From Streptomyces spinoverrucosus (lineage in GTDB: Bacteria; Actinomycetota; Actinomycetes; Streptomycetales; Streptomycetaceae), in NCBI RefSeq assembly GCF_006539505.1, contig NZ_BJND01000017.1, forward strand, positions 186,001-250,000: a stretch of 64,000 nt of DNA, in the 5' to 3' direction. This document shows, one piece after another, positions 10,120 through 19,519 of the stretch. The number at the start of each line of letters is the position of its first letter. Position 1 is the stretch's first letter. Below the pieces are notes generated by a model that saw only the letters and a program-made list of their open reading frames with translations, was not told the origin of the DNA and did no database searches. A program made the position numbers and the translations under genes.

Positions 10120-10896
10120 ATGGACTTTTCCAGCGCACTGAGGCAGCTCTCGCAGGCGCAGAAATCCGCCCGGGGGGTTTCCGCCTACACCCGGTTCGTG
10201 AACCGGCCGGTCGGCAGAGTGCTGGCGGCCGCGGCGCACCGTATGGGACTGTCGCCCAATCACGTCACCCTCGTCAGCGCCCTGGTGACCTTCGCGGCCA
10301 TTGCCGCCACGGCTCTGCTGCCCCCTTCCCACGCGCTCGGACAGTGCGTCGCCCTGGCCCTGGTCCTCGGCTTCGCGCTCGATTCGGCGGATGGTCAATT
10401 GGCCCGGCTGCACAGGTCGACCAGCCTGTCCGGCGAGTGGATGGACCATGTGGTCGACTGCGCCAAGCTCCTGGGCATTCACGCGGCGGTGCTGATCTCC
10501 TTCCACCGGTTCTTCGATCTGCCGCGTCCCGCCCTGCTGCTGGTGCCGATCGCCTTCCAGTTCGCCGCCGTCGTGCTGTTCTTCGGGGGCATCCTGACGG
10601 AGCAGCTGAGAAGGCGCGGGGACGAGACGGAGACCGGCTCACCCTCCGCCGTTCGCGCCGTGGCCCTGCTGCCCGTGGACTACGGCCTGCTGTGCCTCGT
10701 CTTTTTGTTCCTCGGGAACCAGAAGCTGTTCTTCGCGCTGTACGTCGCCCTGCTCGCGGCGCACGCGGTGTTGTTGCCGGTGTTCCTCTCCAAGTGGTTC
10801 AGCGAGCTCTCCCGACGTACTCGTACGGAGGCATCAGGCACTTCCGGACACGAAGACGCGCGGCATATCACCATAATTGGGATAAATGCTGATTAA
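10120..10896 (+). CDS. CDP-alcohol phosphotransferase
   Basis: 258 residues with about six membrane segments. The family motif D(x)2DG(x)2AR(x)8G(x)3D(x)3D is complete, from Asp88 to Asp113, so the metal and CDP-binding aspartates are all present. Members transfer a phospho-alcohol from a CDP-linked donor, or a phosphatidyl group from CDP-diacylglycerol, to a hydroxyl. It begins 2 nt after the methyltransferase stop. A cytidylyltransferase later in the island could supply its CDP-alcohol. A role as the priming or anchoring enzyme of the glycan is an inference; a phospholipid synthase is the alternative. Confidence 0.88.
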   Translation: MDFSSALRQLSQAQKSARGVSAYTRFVNRPVGRVLAAAAHRMGLSPNHVTLVSALVTFAAIAATALLPPSHALGQCVALALVLGFALDSADGQLARLHRSTSLSGEWMDHVVDCAKLLGIHAAVLISFHRFFDLPRPALLLVPIAFQFAAVVLFFGGILTEQLRRRGDETETGSPSAVRAVALLPVDYGLLCLVFLFLGNQKLFFALYVALLAAHAVLLPVFLSKWFSELSRRTRTEASGTSGHEDARHITIIGINAD

Positions 10897-10933
10897 TCTG
10901 CCAGGCAGATCCCGGCTTTCTGAAGGAGCTGCC

Positions 10934-11914
10934 ATGAGCAAGCAGGTGGACGTCGTCGTTGCGGGAGGTGGGGGATTCATCGGTGGGCACCTCGCCGCCG
11001 ATCTCCTGTCCCAGGGCCTGACAGTCCGTTGTGTCGACATCAAGCCGCGGCACGAGTGGCATCAACTGCACTCCGCCGCCGAGAACGTCGTCGCCGATCT
11101 GTCGCTCCTCGACAGCGCCCGTGCGGCCGTCCGGGACGCCGGGCAGGTGTACATGCTGGCCGCCGACATGGGCGGCATGGGCTTTATCGAGAACAACAAG
11201 GCCGCCTGCATGATGTCGGTGCTGACCAGCACCCACATGCTCAAGGCCGCCCAGGAAGCCGGCGTGGAGCGCTACTTCTACTCGTCCTCCGCCTGCGTGT
11301 ACGCCGCCGGAAAGCAGACCGACGCGGACGTCACCGCGCTGAAGGAGGAGGACGCGTATCCGGCCCAGCCCGAGGACGGCTACGGCTGGGAGAAGCTGTT
11401 CTCCGAGCGCATGTGCCGCCACTTCGAGGAGGACTACGGGTTCACGTGCCGGGTCGCGCGCTACCACAACGTGTACGGCCCCGAGGGCACCTGGACCGGA
11501 GGCCGCGAGAAGGCCCCCGCGGCCGTGTGCCGCAAGATCGCGGAGGCGGCCATCTCCGGCCTGCACAGGATCGAGATCTGGGGCGACGGCCGGCAGACCC
11601 GCTCCTTCATGTACATCGGCGACTGCGTCCACGGCACCCAGATGATCATGAAGGGGACCAGCAGCGTCCCGGTCAACCTCGGCTCCTGCGAGCTGGTCAC
11701 CATCAACCAACTGGTCGACATCGTCGAGGAGATCGCCGGTATCCGCTGCGAGCGCAGGTACCACCTGGACGCCCCGCAGGGCGTGCGCGGCCGCAACTCC
11801 GACAACACCCTGATCCGCGAGCTCTACGGCTGGGAGCCCTCGATCTCCCTCGGCGACGGCCTGGAGAGGACCTATGCCTGGGTCTACGACCAGGTGAAGC
11901 TCGCCGCCCACTGA
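10934..11914 (+). CDS. GDP-mannose 3,5-epimerase-like SDR enzyme
   Basis: 326 residues, extended SDR fold. The NAD site is G11xxG14xxG17. Diagnostic for GDP-mannose 3,5-epimerase are ADMGGMGFIENN, YSSSACVY with Cys121, the Y150-x3-K154 pair in YGWEK, GGREKAPAA, WGDGRQTRSF and GVRGRNSDNTLI. These match plant GME closely, including the Cys and Lys acid/base residues of the second epimerisation. The expected product is GDP-L-galactose and/or GDP-L-gulose. ATG 10934 follows GAAGGAG; the frame extends 16 codons upstream. A simpler UDP-sugar epimerase is unlikely given the motif set. Confidence 0.88.
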   Translation: MSKQVDVVVAGGGGFIGGHLAADLLSQGLTVRCVDIKPRHEWHQLHSAAENVVADLSLLDSARAAVRDAGQVYMLAADMGGMGFIENNKAACMMSVLTSTHMLKAAQEAGVERYFYSSSACVYAAGKQTDADVTALKEEDAYPAQPEDGYGWEKLFSERMCRHFEEDYGFTCRVARYHNVYGPEGTWTGGREKAPAAVCRKIAEAAISGLHRIEIWGDGRQTRSFMYIGDCVHGTQMIMKGTSSVPVNLGSCELVTINQLVDIVEEIAGIRCERRYHLDAPQGVRGRNSDNTLIRELYGWEPSISLGDGLERTYAWVYDQVKLAAH

Positions 11915-11939
11915 TCCGCGCACGGCAGGGGAGCAGCCG

Positions 11940-13145
11940 ATGAAGATCCTCCTTCACGACTACAGCGGCCACCCGTTCCAGGCCCAGCTCAGCCGCGAGC
12001 TGGCACGTCGCGGTCACGACGTCGTGCACTCCACCTGCGTCGCCTACGTCTCCGGCAAGGGAAACCTCGGCGGAGACGCGGCCGACGGCCTCCGCTTCGC
12101 CACCATCGGCGACCGCACCGTGCTGAGGAAGGACGCTTACGTCCACCGCCTCTTCCAGGAGACCCGGCTCGGTTTCGAACTGGCCCGTCAGGTGCGACGT
12201 GAGGGGCCGGACGTGGCGATGCTCGGCAACCTGCCCATCCCGACCCTGGTCGTGGCCGCGCTGGCGTCGAAGGTGCTGCGTGTCCCGTGGGTGCTGTGGC
12301 ACCAGGACGTCACTGCCATCGCGCTCAGGAGCTTCGCCGCCGCCGGCGTCTCGAAGCTGATGGGCGTCGCCGCCAAGGTCTTCGAGCAGGGGGAGAAGTG
12401 GGCGGCGCGATGCGCCTCGGCGATCGTGGTGATCGCCGACTCCTTCGTGCGGGTCCATGAGGAGTGGGGTACGGCCGACAAGGTCACGGTCATTCCCAAC
12501 TGGGCGCCGCTGGACGAGATCCACCCCGTGCCCCGGGACAACACCTGGTCGGCCGAGCACGGTCTCACCGGCGTCAGGACTGTGCTGTACTCGGGCACCC
12601 TCGGCCTCAAGCACCAACCCGTCCTGCTCGTCCGGCTGGCCGAGCGGCTGCGCGAGCAGGGCGAACAGGTCCGTCTCGTCGTCGTCAACGACGGCCCGGC
12701 CGTCCCGGTCCTCAAGGAAGCCGCCGCCGCCCGCGGCGTCGACCTGACCCTGCTGCCGTTCCAGCCGTACGAGCGGCTGCCCGAGGTGCTGGGCACGGGT
12801 GACGTGCTGGTCGTGCTGCTGGCGGCGGATGCCGGGGAGTTCTCCGTTCCGTCCAAGACACTGTCCTATCTGTGCGCCGGACGTCCCGTGCTGGGACTGA
12901 TGCCGGAAGACAACCTGGCGGCGAAACTGCTCCGCCAGGCCGGCTCGGCGGTGTTCCCGCCCGAGGAGTCCTCGCTGGACGACGCGGCCACCTGGGTCCG
13001 CGAGATCCTGACCGACCCTGCGCGCGCCGAGTCGCTGGGCAAGGAGAGCCGGGCGCTGGCCGAGCGGGAGTTCGCGCTGGAGGGCTGCGCCTCGCGATTC
13101 GAGCGAATTCTCGGCGCGGTGCGCGGATCCCATATTGTGCAGTAA
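11940..13145 (+). CDS. Glycosyltransferase family 4 (WcaI-like)
   Basis: 401 residues. It starts MKILLHDYSGHPFQAQLSRELARRGHDV, has the central VIPNWAPLDEI motif of WcaI-type enzymes, and PSKTLSYLCAGRPVLG in the donor domain where GT4 members carry their conserved acidic/K-binding region. The donor may be a GDP-sugar made from the adjacent epimerase product, but this is only positional inference. The start lies 25 nt after the epimerase stop, preceded by GGGGAG. Confidence 0.88.
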   Translation: MKILLHDYSGHPFQAQLSRELARRGHDVVHSTCVAYVSGKGNLGGDAADGLRFATIGDRTVLRKDAYVHRLFQETRLGFELARQVRREGPDVAMLGNLPIPTLVVAALASKVLRVPWVLWHQDVTAIALRSFAAAGVSKLMGVAAKVFEQGEKWAARCASAIVVIADSFVRVHEEWGTADKVTVIPNWAPLDEIHPVPRDNTWSAEHGLTGVRTVLYSGTLGLKHQPVLLVRLAERLREQGEQVRLVVVNDGPAVPVLKEAAAARGVDLTLLPFQPYERLPEVLGTGDVLVVLLAADAGEFSVPSKTLSYLCAGRPVLGLMPEDNLAAKLLRQAGSAVFPPEESSLDDAATWVREILTDPARAESLGKESRALAEREFALEGCASRFERILGAVRGSHIVQ

Positions 13146-13155
13146 TAGCAATTTC

Positions 13156-13191
13156 CATCGGGAAAAGCATCCGGAAAAACGTCCGGTAAAA
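13156..13191 (+). repeat. Three tandem 12-bp repeats before the polymerase gene
   Basis: CATCGGGAAAAG, CATCCGGAAAAA and CGTCCGGTAAAA follow one another without gaps. They lie in the 115-bp gap between the GT4 gene and the polymerase-like gene, with a TATAAA (13231-13236) about 40 bp downstream that could be a -10 element. Helically phased direct repeats of this kind often bind a regulator; no -35 is recognisable. Confidence 0.5.
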
Positions 13192-13260
13192 CACCCCCTG
13201 GAATGCGGTCGCTAATCCCGGTGTCTGGGATATAAATACCGTGGCGACCGTCTATTCCGT

Positions 13261-14748
13261 TTGCTCGCTCAACCGGGGGTGCAGGTGCCAGGCAGTCAAA
13301 AGCGTTGCGCTGCGGCGGTGTGCTGCTGGTTCCTCCTGCTGGTCGCCATGCTGCCCACGCTGATCCTGTACACCCCCGAGGCACGGTTCGGTGCCACACT
13401 CGCCATGCAATGCGTCGTCGTGGCGCATGCCGGAACAGCGCTCACCCGGGTTCTCACGGATACCTCGGTGCGGCTTGTCGCACTCGGTTTCTGGGTCTTC
13501 GCCTATGTATGGCTCGGGCTCGCGCCGCTCGCCATGCTCGCCACCGACACATATCCCCTGGAATACCGGACCGGCGACTCCACCGCCTTCGCCGCCGCGG
13601 CGCTGACGGAACTCGGGCTCCTCGCCTACAGCGGGGGTACGGCACTCGCCACCAGGAGCGCGACCCGCCGGTCGCTCGTGCTCGAACCCCTGCTGTCCCG
13701 CAGGCTCACGCCCTGGCCCGTGCTCCTGCTGTGCGGCCTGTCGCTGGTTCTGGCGGTCATCGTGCTGCCGCAGCAGGAGGGCGGCCTGCAGGCCTTCTTC
13801 ACGAGCAGGCAGGCCTTGCGGCAGTCGGGCGCCGAGGCAGAAGACCCGGTGCGGGCGCTGCAGGTGTGGGCCGTCGCCGTTCCCGCCTTCTGGGCGCTGG
13901 TGGCCCTGGTGCACCTGCCACGTCGGCCGGCGGGGGACCGGTTGCTGCGGGGTGTGCGCTGGATGCTGCTCCCGGCTCTCCTGGCACTCAACGTCATCGT
14001 CAACAACCCGATCAGCAGGCCCCGCTTCTGGGCCGGGACCGTCCTTCTGGTGCTGCTTTTCTCCTGGCGCCGATTCAGCAGCCCCAGGGCTTTCCGGATC
14101 GCTGCCGCGGCCCTCACGATCGGGGTGCTGTTCGTCTTCCCGTACAGCGACTACTTCCGTTACGACGAACGCGAAGTCGTCGAGGTGCTGAGCCTCACGG
14201 AACAGTTCAGCACCGCCATGGACTACGACGCCTTCCAGCAGATGCAGACCGGCATCGACTACGTGAAGGACAACGGATTCTCACCGTCGGCCGCGCTCGG
14301 TCCCGTCCTGTTCATGGTGCCCCGCGCCATCTGGCCCGACAAACCGCAGACCACGGGCATCGCATTCGCCGAGTACGCGGGCTACGACTTCCACAACCTT
14401 TCCGCACCGCTGTGGATCGAGACGTATCTCTGGGGCGGTGGTCCCTGCGTGGTCGCCGCCTTCTGCCTGCTGGGTCTGGCCGGGCGCCGCATGGACGACC
14501 TGAGGGAACGGATGCGGGGCGGGCACAGCACGCTGGCCGCTCTCCTGGTACCCGCTGTCGCCTTCTACCAGCTGGTCCTCCTGCGCGGCAGCCTCATGGC
14601 GATCGTCGGACCCCTGCTGCTGCTCCTCGTGGTTCCGCTCTTCATCACCACTCGCCCCGTCGCCCGGTCGTCCCCGTCCCGGTCACCGGCGCGGCCGCCC
14701 GCGAGGGCGGGCCACGCTCCCATTCCCGGACACAGGAGGCATTCGTGA
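13261..14748 (+). CDS. O-antigen/exopolysaccharide polymerase-like membrane protein
   Basis: Up to 495 residues with about ten to twelve hydrophobic segments and a large extracytoplasmic loop in the C-terminal half (FRYDEREVVEVL through DYDAFQQMQTGIDYVKDNGF and FMVPRAIWPDKPQTTG). The loop sequence with PRxxWPDKP and the position between glycosyltransferase and Wzz/Wzx-like genes fit a Wzy-type polymerase, which joins repeat units on the outer face of the membrane. The start is unsure: TTG 13261, GTG 13279 and GTG 13285 are all in frame. Its stop overlaps the next start (GTGA). Confidence 0.78.
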   Translation: MLAQPGVQVPGSQKRCAAAVCCWFLLLVAMLPTLILYTPEARFGATLAMQCVVVAHAGTALTRVLTDTSVRLVALGFWVFAYVWLGLAPLAMLATDTYPLEYRTGDSTAFAAAALTELGLLAYSGGTALATRSATRRSLVLEPLLSRRLTPWPVLLLCGLSLVLAVIVLPQQEGGLQAFFTSRQALRQSGAEAEDPVRALQVWAVAVPAFWALVALVHLPRRPAGDRLLRGVRWMLLPALLALNVIVNNPISRPRFWAGTVLLVLLFSWRRFSSPRAFRIAAAALTIGVLFVFPYSDYFRYDEREVVEVLSLTEQFSTAMDYDAFQQMQTGIDYVKDNGFSPSAALGPVLFMVPRAIWPDKPQTTGIAFAEYAGYDFHNLSAPLWIETYLWGGGPCVVAAFCLLGLAGRRMDDLRERMRGGHSTLAALLVPAVAFYQLVLLRGSLMAIVGPLLLLLVVPLFITTRPVARSSPSRSPARPPARAGHAPIPGHRRHS

Positions 14749-16358
14749 CCAGCTCCCCCGGCTACGACGACCGGTACGCCGAACCGGACCAGCTCCGCGA
14801 CCAGCTGCGCCGACTGCTCAGGTACCGCGTGACCATCGCGACGGGCATCGTCCTGGGGCTGCTCGGCGGACTGCTGCTGGTGCTGCTGACCGCGGGCAGC
14901 TACAGCTCCACCAGCGAGGTGCTCGTCCGCTCCAGAACGGACCCGTTCAGCACGTTCGGCGTGGCCGCCGACAACCAGGTCAGCATGGGCACGGAACGGC
15001 AGATCGCGCTCAGCGCCACCGTCGCGGCCCGCGCGGCGAGGACGCTCGGCCGGCCCTCCAAGGCCGCCCCGCTGCTGGCGAACCTGCGCGTCACCAATCC
15101 CCCGGACACCCAGGTGCTCAGGTTCGCGTACACAGCCGGCACGGCGAAGGGGGCGGCCCGGGTGACCAACGCGTTCGCCGAGGCCTACCTCGCCGATCGC
15201 CAGGACCGGACCAAGGCCATGGTGAAGCGGATGACGAGCGGCCTGGAGCAGCAGATCGACGTGCTGGCCAAGCGCATCGAGGCGAAGTCCGACGACGACC
15301 CCGCCACGTCGGCGGCCGGCCTGCGGGACCAGATCAGTGTGCTGCAGAAGCGGGTGTCGGACATCAGGTCCTACGACACCACCGGAGGGGACATCGTGCG
15401 CCGGGCCGAGCCGCCGGCGCGCCCCTCCGGACCGGGCCCCGCGTGGCTCATCGGCCTCGGGCTGATCGGCGGTCTCCTCCTCGGCGTGGTGCTCGCCTGG
15501 CTGCGATCCGCCCTGGAGCCGCGGGCGCGCTCGGTCGGCGAAGTCCAGGCCGCACTGGGCGCTCGGGTGCTGGGCATCGTCCCAGGTGCTGACGCGGACG
15601 ACGCGGACCCTCTGGTGGTCGGCCGGGCCGGCGGCAGTCGCGCGGAGGCCTACCGCACCCTCGCCTTCCTCCTGAGGAAAACCGAGGGCCGCACCGCCGC
15701 CGGCACTCTGCTCGTCGTGGCGCCGAAGGAGGACGGCAACGCCGAGGCCGCCGCGGTGAACCTCGCCGCCGCGTTCGCCGAGTCCGGCGACGACGTGCTG
15801 CTGGTGGACGCCACCGCCGGCGCACCCGGCCTGCCGGCGCGGCTGCCGCTGCTGGCCGACGCCTGCGCACCAGTCGGCGCTCCCGAGGGCAGTGCGGTCG
15901 TCGACGCGGGCACGGCCGGACGGTTCGCGCTCCTCCCGGACAGCCGTGGCACCACCGGTGACAACAGGCCTGCGGCCTCGGCGGTGACGCGCGCCCTGCC
16001 CTACGCCGAATCCGGTAGGCCCGTGCTGGTCATCACCCGACCCCTGCTCGAACACGCTGACGCTCTCGCGGTGGCCCAGCGCGTGGACGGCGTCCTCGTG
16101 GTGGGCGGCCTGAACCGGTCCAGGCGCGACGACCTCAAGCGGGTTCGCGAGCTGATCGACTGCTCGGGCGGACACATCGTGGGCGCGGTTCTCGACAGCG
16201 GCGCACGACGCCGCCTGCTGCGCCGTGCCGTGGACGGCGGCTGGGGCCGCCGGATCGGGCAGCGGGACCCGGACACCACGCCGTCCACGCCGGCCGACGA
16301 CCTGGTCGGGGAAGTGCCCGCGCCCGTGCAGGACGACACACTCAGCGTCTCCCGATGA
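14745..16358 (+). CDS. Wzz-like chain-length/polysaccharide co-polymerase with degenerate kinase domain
   Basis: 537 residues: a cytoplasmic N-terminus, TM1 at about 29-50, an external helical domain, TM2 at about 231-252, then an AAA/ParA-like domain from about 320. The layout equals actinobacterial Wzz/BY-kinase fusions that control chain length. The place of Walker A (around residue 322) reads VAPKEDGNAEAAAVN and lacks GK[ST], and there is no Tyr-rich tail, so ATP-dependent autokinase activity is improbable. The GTG start overlaps the polymerase stop by 4 nt and has GGAGG upstream. Confidence 0.85.
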   Translation: MTSSPGYDDRYAEPDQLRDQLRRLLRYRVTIATGIVLGLLGGLLLVLLTAGSYSSTSEVLVRSRTDPFSTFGVAADNQVSMGTERQIALSATVAARAARTLGRPSKAAPLLANLRVTNPPDTQVLRFAYTAGTAKGAARVTNAFAEAYLADRQDRTKAMVKRMTSGLEQQIDVLAKRIEAKSDDDPATSAAGLRDQISVLQKRVSDIRSYDTTGGDIVRRAEPPARPSGPGPAWLIGLGLIGGLLLGVVLAWLRSALEPRARSVGEVQAALGARVLGIVPGADADDADPLVVGRAGGSRAEAYRTLAFLLRKTEGRTAAGTLLVVAPKEDGNAEAAAVNLAAAFAESGDDVLLVDATAGAPGLPARLPLLADACAPVGAPEGSAVVDAGTAGRFALLPDSRGTTGDNRPAASAVTRALPYAESGRPVLVITRPLLEHADALAVAQRVDGVLVVGGLNRSRRDDLKRVRELIDCSGGHIVGAVLDSGARRRLLRRAVDGGWGRRIGQRDPDTTPSTPADDLVGEVPAPVQDDTLSVSR

Positions 16359-17902
16359 GCGCGTCCGGAACGGCCGTGCCCGTCACCGATAGGCCGGCCG
16401 CCCGGTGCGGGATCGCCGCCACCGCGCGGGGCGGGTGGTGGGGCTTCCTGGGATCGACGGTCAACGCCGTCTTCGGCTACGTCCTCGTCACCCTGGTCAC
16501 CCGCGCCCTCGGGGCGTACGGGGCGGGAGCGGTGTTCACCGGCGTCGCCGTCTTCACCATCCTCTGCAACACCTGCAAGCTCGGTGCCGACACCGGACTG
16601 GTGCGCTTCGTCTCCCGTGACCTGGCCACCAGCGGGGGCCGCCAGGTGGGCGCGCTCATGCGCAGCGCCGTGCTGCCCGGGGCCGCGGTGAGTACCGCCG
16701 CCGCCGCGCTGCTCTTCCTGTCGCCCTGGACGGCGACCGCGTTGCTGCCGAATCTCGCCCGCGACGACGCGGTGACCCTCATGCGGCTGTTCGCCCTGTT
16801 CCTCCCGCTGGCCACGGTCACGCTGATCCTGCTCGGTGCCACCCAGGGATACGGCACCGTGGTGCCGTTCGTCGGTGTCGAGCAGATCGGCAAACCGGTC
16901 CTGCGGGTCCTGATCGCCGTCCCCGTCGCGCTGCTGGCGCCGGGTGTCCTGGGGCTGGCCACCGCCTGGCTCGCCCCCACCCTGGCCGGCGTCGTCATCG
17001 CCTGCGTCGCCCTGCGACGGTGCCGCCGCCGTACGGACCCCGGACCCGCCCCCGTGCCTGCCGAGGCCACCACCCGGCAGGGATTCTGGGCGTTCGCCGC
17101 GCCCCGGGCGATCTCCTCCGTCTTCGACATCAGCTCGGTGTGGGTGGGGGTCATCCTGCTGTCGGGCCTGGCGACGAGTGAAGAGGCGGGCATCTACACG
17201 GCCGTCGGCCGGGTCGTCATCGCGGCCACGCTGATCCAGCTCGCCATCCGGCTGGCCGTCGCGCCGGAGATCAGCCGTCTCCTCGCCGTGGGCGACCTCC
17301 CGCAGGCCTGTCATCTGCACCGCGTCTCCACGCGCTGGGTCGTGCTGTTCTCCTGGCCGCTGCTCGCGCTGCTGACCAGTTTCCCGGGCACCGTTCTGTC
17401 CCTGTTCGGGCCGGAGTTCGAGCAGGGGGCGGACGCGCTGGTCGTGCTGTGCATCGCCTCGGCGGTCAACGTCGGGGTCGGCAACGCCCAGACGGTGCTG
17501 CTCATGGCCGGCAAGAGCTCCTGGCATCTGGCGGTCACCGGTGCCGCGTTCGCCGTGCAGCTGGCGGTCGGCGTGCTGGCCGTTCCCCGGCTGGGCGTCA
17601 TGGGAGCCGCCCTGTCCTGGGGGGTGGCGCTCGTCGTCGAGAACCTCGTCTCGGCCGCGCTGGTGCGGCGGCATCCGGGCTTCACGGTCGTCGACAACGA
17701 GTACCTCCTGGCGACGGCCACCGGGCTGTGCCTCACTGCGCCCCCGCTTCTTGCCGCCAGGCTGCTGGCTGGTGACACGACCGCCGGACTTGCCGTCGCA
17801 ATCGCCTTGGGATTGTGTGCATTCGGTATAAGTTTGTGGAGATTTCGTACCCCGCTGGGAGTGCGAGAGCTCGTCGGTGTGCTGCGCGATCGCGCCACAT
17901 AG
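16355..17902 (+). CDS. Wzx-like polysaccharide flippase (MOP superfamily)
   Basis: 515 residues with about fourteen hydrophobic helices. The N-terminal stretch GFLGSTVNAVFGYVLVTLVTRALG followed by GAVFTGVAVFTI is characteristic of PST/Wzx transporters. It should flip undecaprenyl-linked repeat units outward. It overlaps the Wzz-like gene by 4 nt (ATGA), giving a polymerase - co-polymerase - flippase block. The substrate cannot be read from the sequence. Confidence 0.88.
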   Translation: MSASGTAVPVTDRPAARCGIAATARGGWWGFLGSTVNAVFGYVLVTLVTRALGAYGAGAVFTGVAVFTILCNTCKLGADTGLVRFVSRDLATSGGRQVGALMRSAVLPGAAVSTAAAALLFLSPWTATALLPNLARDDAVTLMRLFALFLPLATVTLILLGATQGYGTVVPFVGVEQIGKPVLRVLIAVPVALLAPGVLGLATAWLAPTLAGVVIACVALRRCRRRTDPGPAPVPAEATTRQGFWAFAAPRAISSVFDISSVWVGVILLSGLATSEEAGIYTAVGRVVIAATLIQLAIRLAVAPEISRLLAVGDLPQACHLHRVSTRWVVLFSWPLLALLTSFPGTVLSLFGPEFEQGADALVVLCIASAVNVGVGNAQTVLLMAGKSSWHLAVTGAAFAVQLAVGVLAVPRLGVMGAALSWGVALVVENLVSAALVRRHPGFTVVDNEYLLATATGLCLTAPPLLAARLLAGDTTAGLAVAIALGLCAFGISLWRFRTPLGVRELVGVLRDRAT

Positions 17903-17977
17903 GGCCGTCGCAGAACCGAAACCGCCGCACCCTCTTCCCCTCTCACCACCCGTACCTCCTGCACCCCGGGATGTTCC

Positions 17978-19519
17978 ATGCGCCTGAGAAAACGCACGAC
18001 GAGGGTCGCCACGACTGCTTCCATCGCGGCCCTCCTCGCGGCCGCCACGCTCATGACCGCCTCCGCCTCCGCCTCGGCCGCCGACGAACAGACCCTGGCC
18101 GCCGACACGTTGGCGACATGGCAGACGGACGGCATCGTCTGGTCGGTCGAGCACGCCCGCGGCGTCGTGTACGTCGGCGGCACCTTCGACAGCGTCCGTC
18201 CGCCGGGCGCGCAGCCCGGCGAGAGGGAGGTCCCCCGGAAGAACTTCGCCGCGTTCGACGCCGACACCGGCGAACTGCTGCCCTGTGCCCCGGAGCTCTC
18301 CGGCGGCGGCGACACCGTACGGGCGCTGAAGGCGTCGAGCGACGGCGAAGTGCTGTACGTCGGCGGCTCGTTCGGCTCCGCCGACGACACGAAGGTAGCC
18401 AGCGCGGTCGCGTTCAACACGGCCGACTGCTCGCTGCGCAAGGACTTCCGCCCCGCCGTGTCCTCGTTCGTCAGGGCCATCGAGGTGACGGACAAGGCGG
18501 TCTATCTGGGCGGCGATTTCGTGCTCGTCAACGGCGAGACGAGGCGGCGCATCGCGGCGTTCACCCCAGGCGGTGAGCTGCTGCCCTTCGCCGCGGACAT
18601 CGACGGTTCCGTCCGGGCCATCAAAGCCGCACTCGAACACGGCAAGATTCTTGTCGGCGGCGACTTCGACGTGGTCAACGGCGCGAACGACCACGCGCTG
18701 GTCGCTCTGCATCCCTCGACCGGCGCGACGGTGGCCTCCTACCCGGACTGGCTCCCGAGACGATCGGCGGTGCGGTCGCTGGCCCGCGACGACACCAACT
18801 TCTACGTGGGAGCCCAGGGCATGGGGACGGGCATCTTCGACGGGCGCATCGCCGGGCGGCTGTCCAGCGGCGAGATGGTGTGGAAGGACTACTGCCTGGG
18901 CGCCACGCAGGCCGTCCTGGTGCACCGCGGTGTTCTCTACAGCGGTTCGCACGCCCACGACTGCAGCCGTACGCCGGGGGGTTTCCCCGAGCACTACAAC
19001 CGCCAGCACCTCCTGGCCAACTCGGTCCGTGACGGGCACATCCTGCACTGGTTCCCCGACACCAATGGGGGGATCGGCGAGCAGAGCGGCCCCCGGGCGA
19101 TGGTGATGGCCGGTGAAATCCTCTGGGTGGGCGGGGAGTTCACCACCGTCAACGACCAACCGCAACAGGGCCTGACGCGCTTCGCCCCCGAACCCGACAC
19201 CGGAGCCCCGGAGAACCCGCCGCAGCTCCGGGTCGCGGACTCCAGCCCCGGCCGGACCACGCTCACCTGGCGTGCCGCCTGGGACCGCGACGACGCGGAG
19301 CTGACGTATCTGATCTACCGGGACGGCGTCCACGTGGCCTCGCGCAAGCAGCAGTCCACCTCGTGGGACCGGCCGGACATGACGTACACGGACTACGTCA
19401 CCCCCGGCTCCCGTCACCGCTACACGATCGCCGTCACCGACGGTCGGAACGCCTCGCCCCAGTCGGAGCCGCTCGACGTGACCGCGGCCGCGGAAGAGCG
19501 GTCGACGGGAGGACAGTGA
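17978..19519 (+). CDS. Secreted beta-propeller-like protein with C-terminal fibronectin type III domain
   Basis: 513 residues. A signal peptide runs to about residue 34 (ASASA). Then come repeating units with LYVGG-F, VYLGGDF, ILVGGDF and LWVGGEF every 40-60 residues, resembling delta-60/propeller repeats. From about residue 410 an FN3-like domain follows (PPQLRVADSSPGRTTLTWRAAWDRDD ... YLIYRDG ... YTIAVTD). It may bind carbohydrate or cell wall outside the cell. It is 75 nt after the flippase, and its stop overlaps the next start by one base. Confidence 0.78.
   Translation: MRLRKRTTRVATTASIAALLAAATLMTASASASAADEQTLAADTLATWQTDGIVWSVEHARGVVYVGGTFDSVRPPGAQPGEREVPRKNFAAFDADTGELLPCAPELSGGGDTVRALKASSDGEVLYVGGSFGSADDTKVASAVAFNTADCSLRKDFRPAVSSFVRAIEVTDKAVYLGGDFVLVNGETRRRIAAFTPGGELLPFAADIDGSVRAIKAALEHGKILVGGDFDVVNGANDHALVALHPSTGATVASYPDWLPRRSAVRSLARDDTNFYVGAQGMGTGIFDGRIAGRLSSGEMVWKDYCLGATQAVLVHRGVLYSGSHAHDCSRTPGGFPEHYNRQHLLANSVRDGHILHWFPDTNGGIGEQSGPRAMVMAGEILWVGGEFTTVNDQPQQGLTRFAPEPDTGAPENPPQLRVADSSPGRTTLTWRAAWDRDDAELTYLIYRDGVHVASRKQQSTSWDRPDMTYTDYVTPGSRHRYTIAVTDGRNASPQSEPLDVTAAAEERSTGGQ

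Noticed and set aside
13305-14744. Upstream extension of the Wzz-like protein frame
   Set aside because: It overlaps the polymerase gene and has no membrane pattern; GTG 14745 with GGAGG is a better start.
16001-19417. Antisense open frame of over 1,100 codons
   Set aside because: It lies wholly antisense to well-supported Wzz-like, flippase and propeller genes. Its Arg/Gly/Asp-rich composition is the usual shadow in high-GC DNA.
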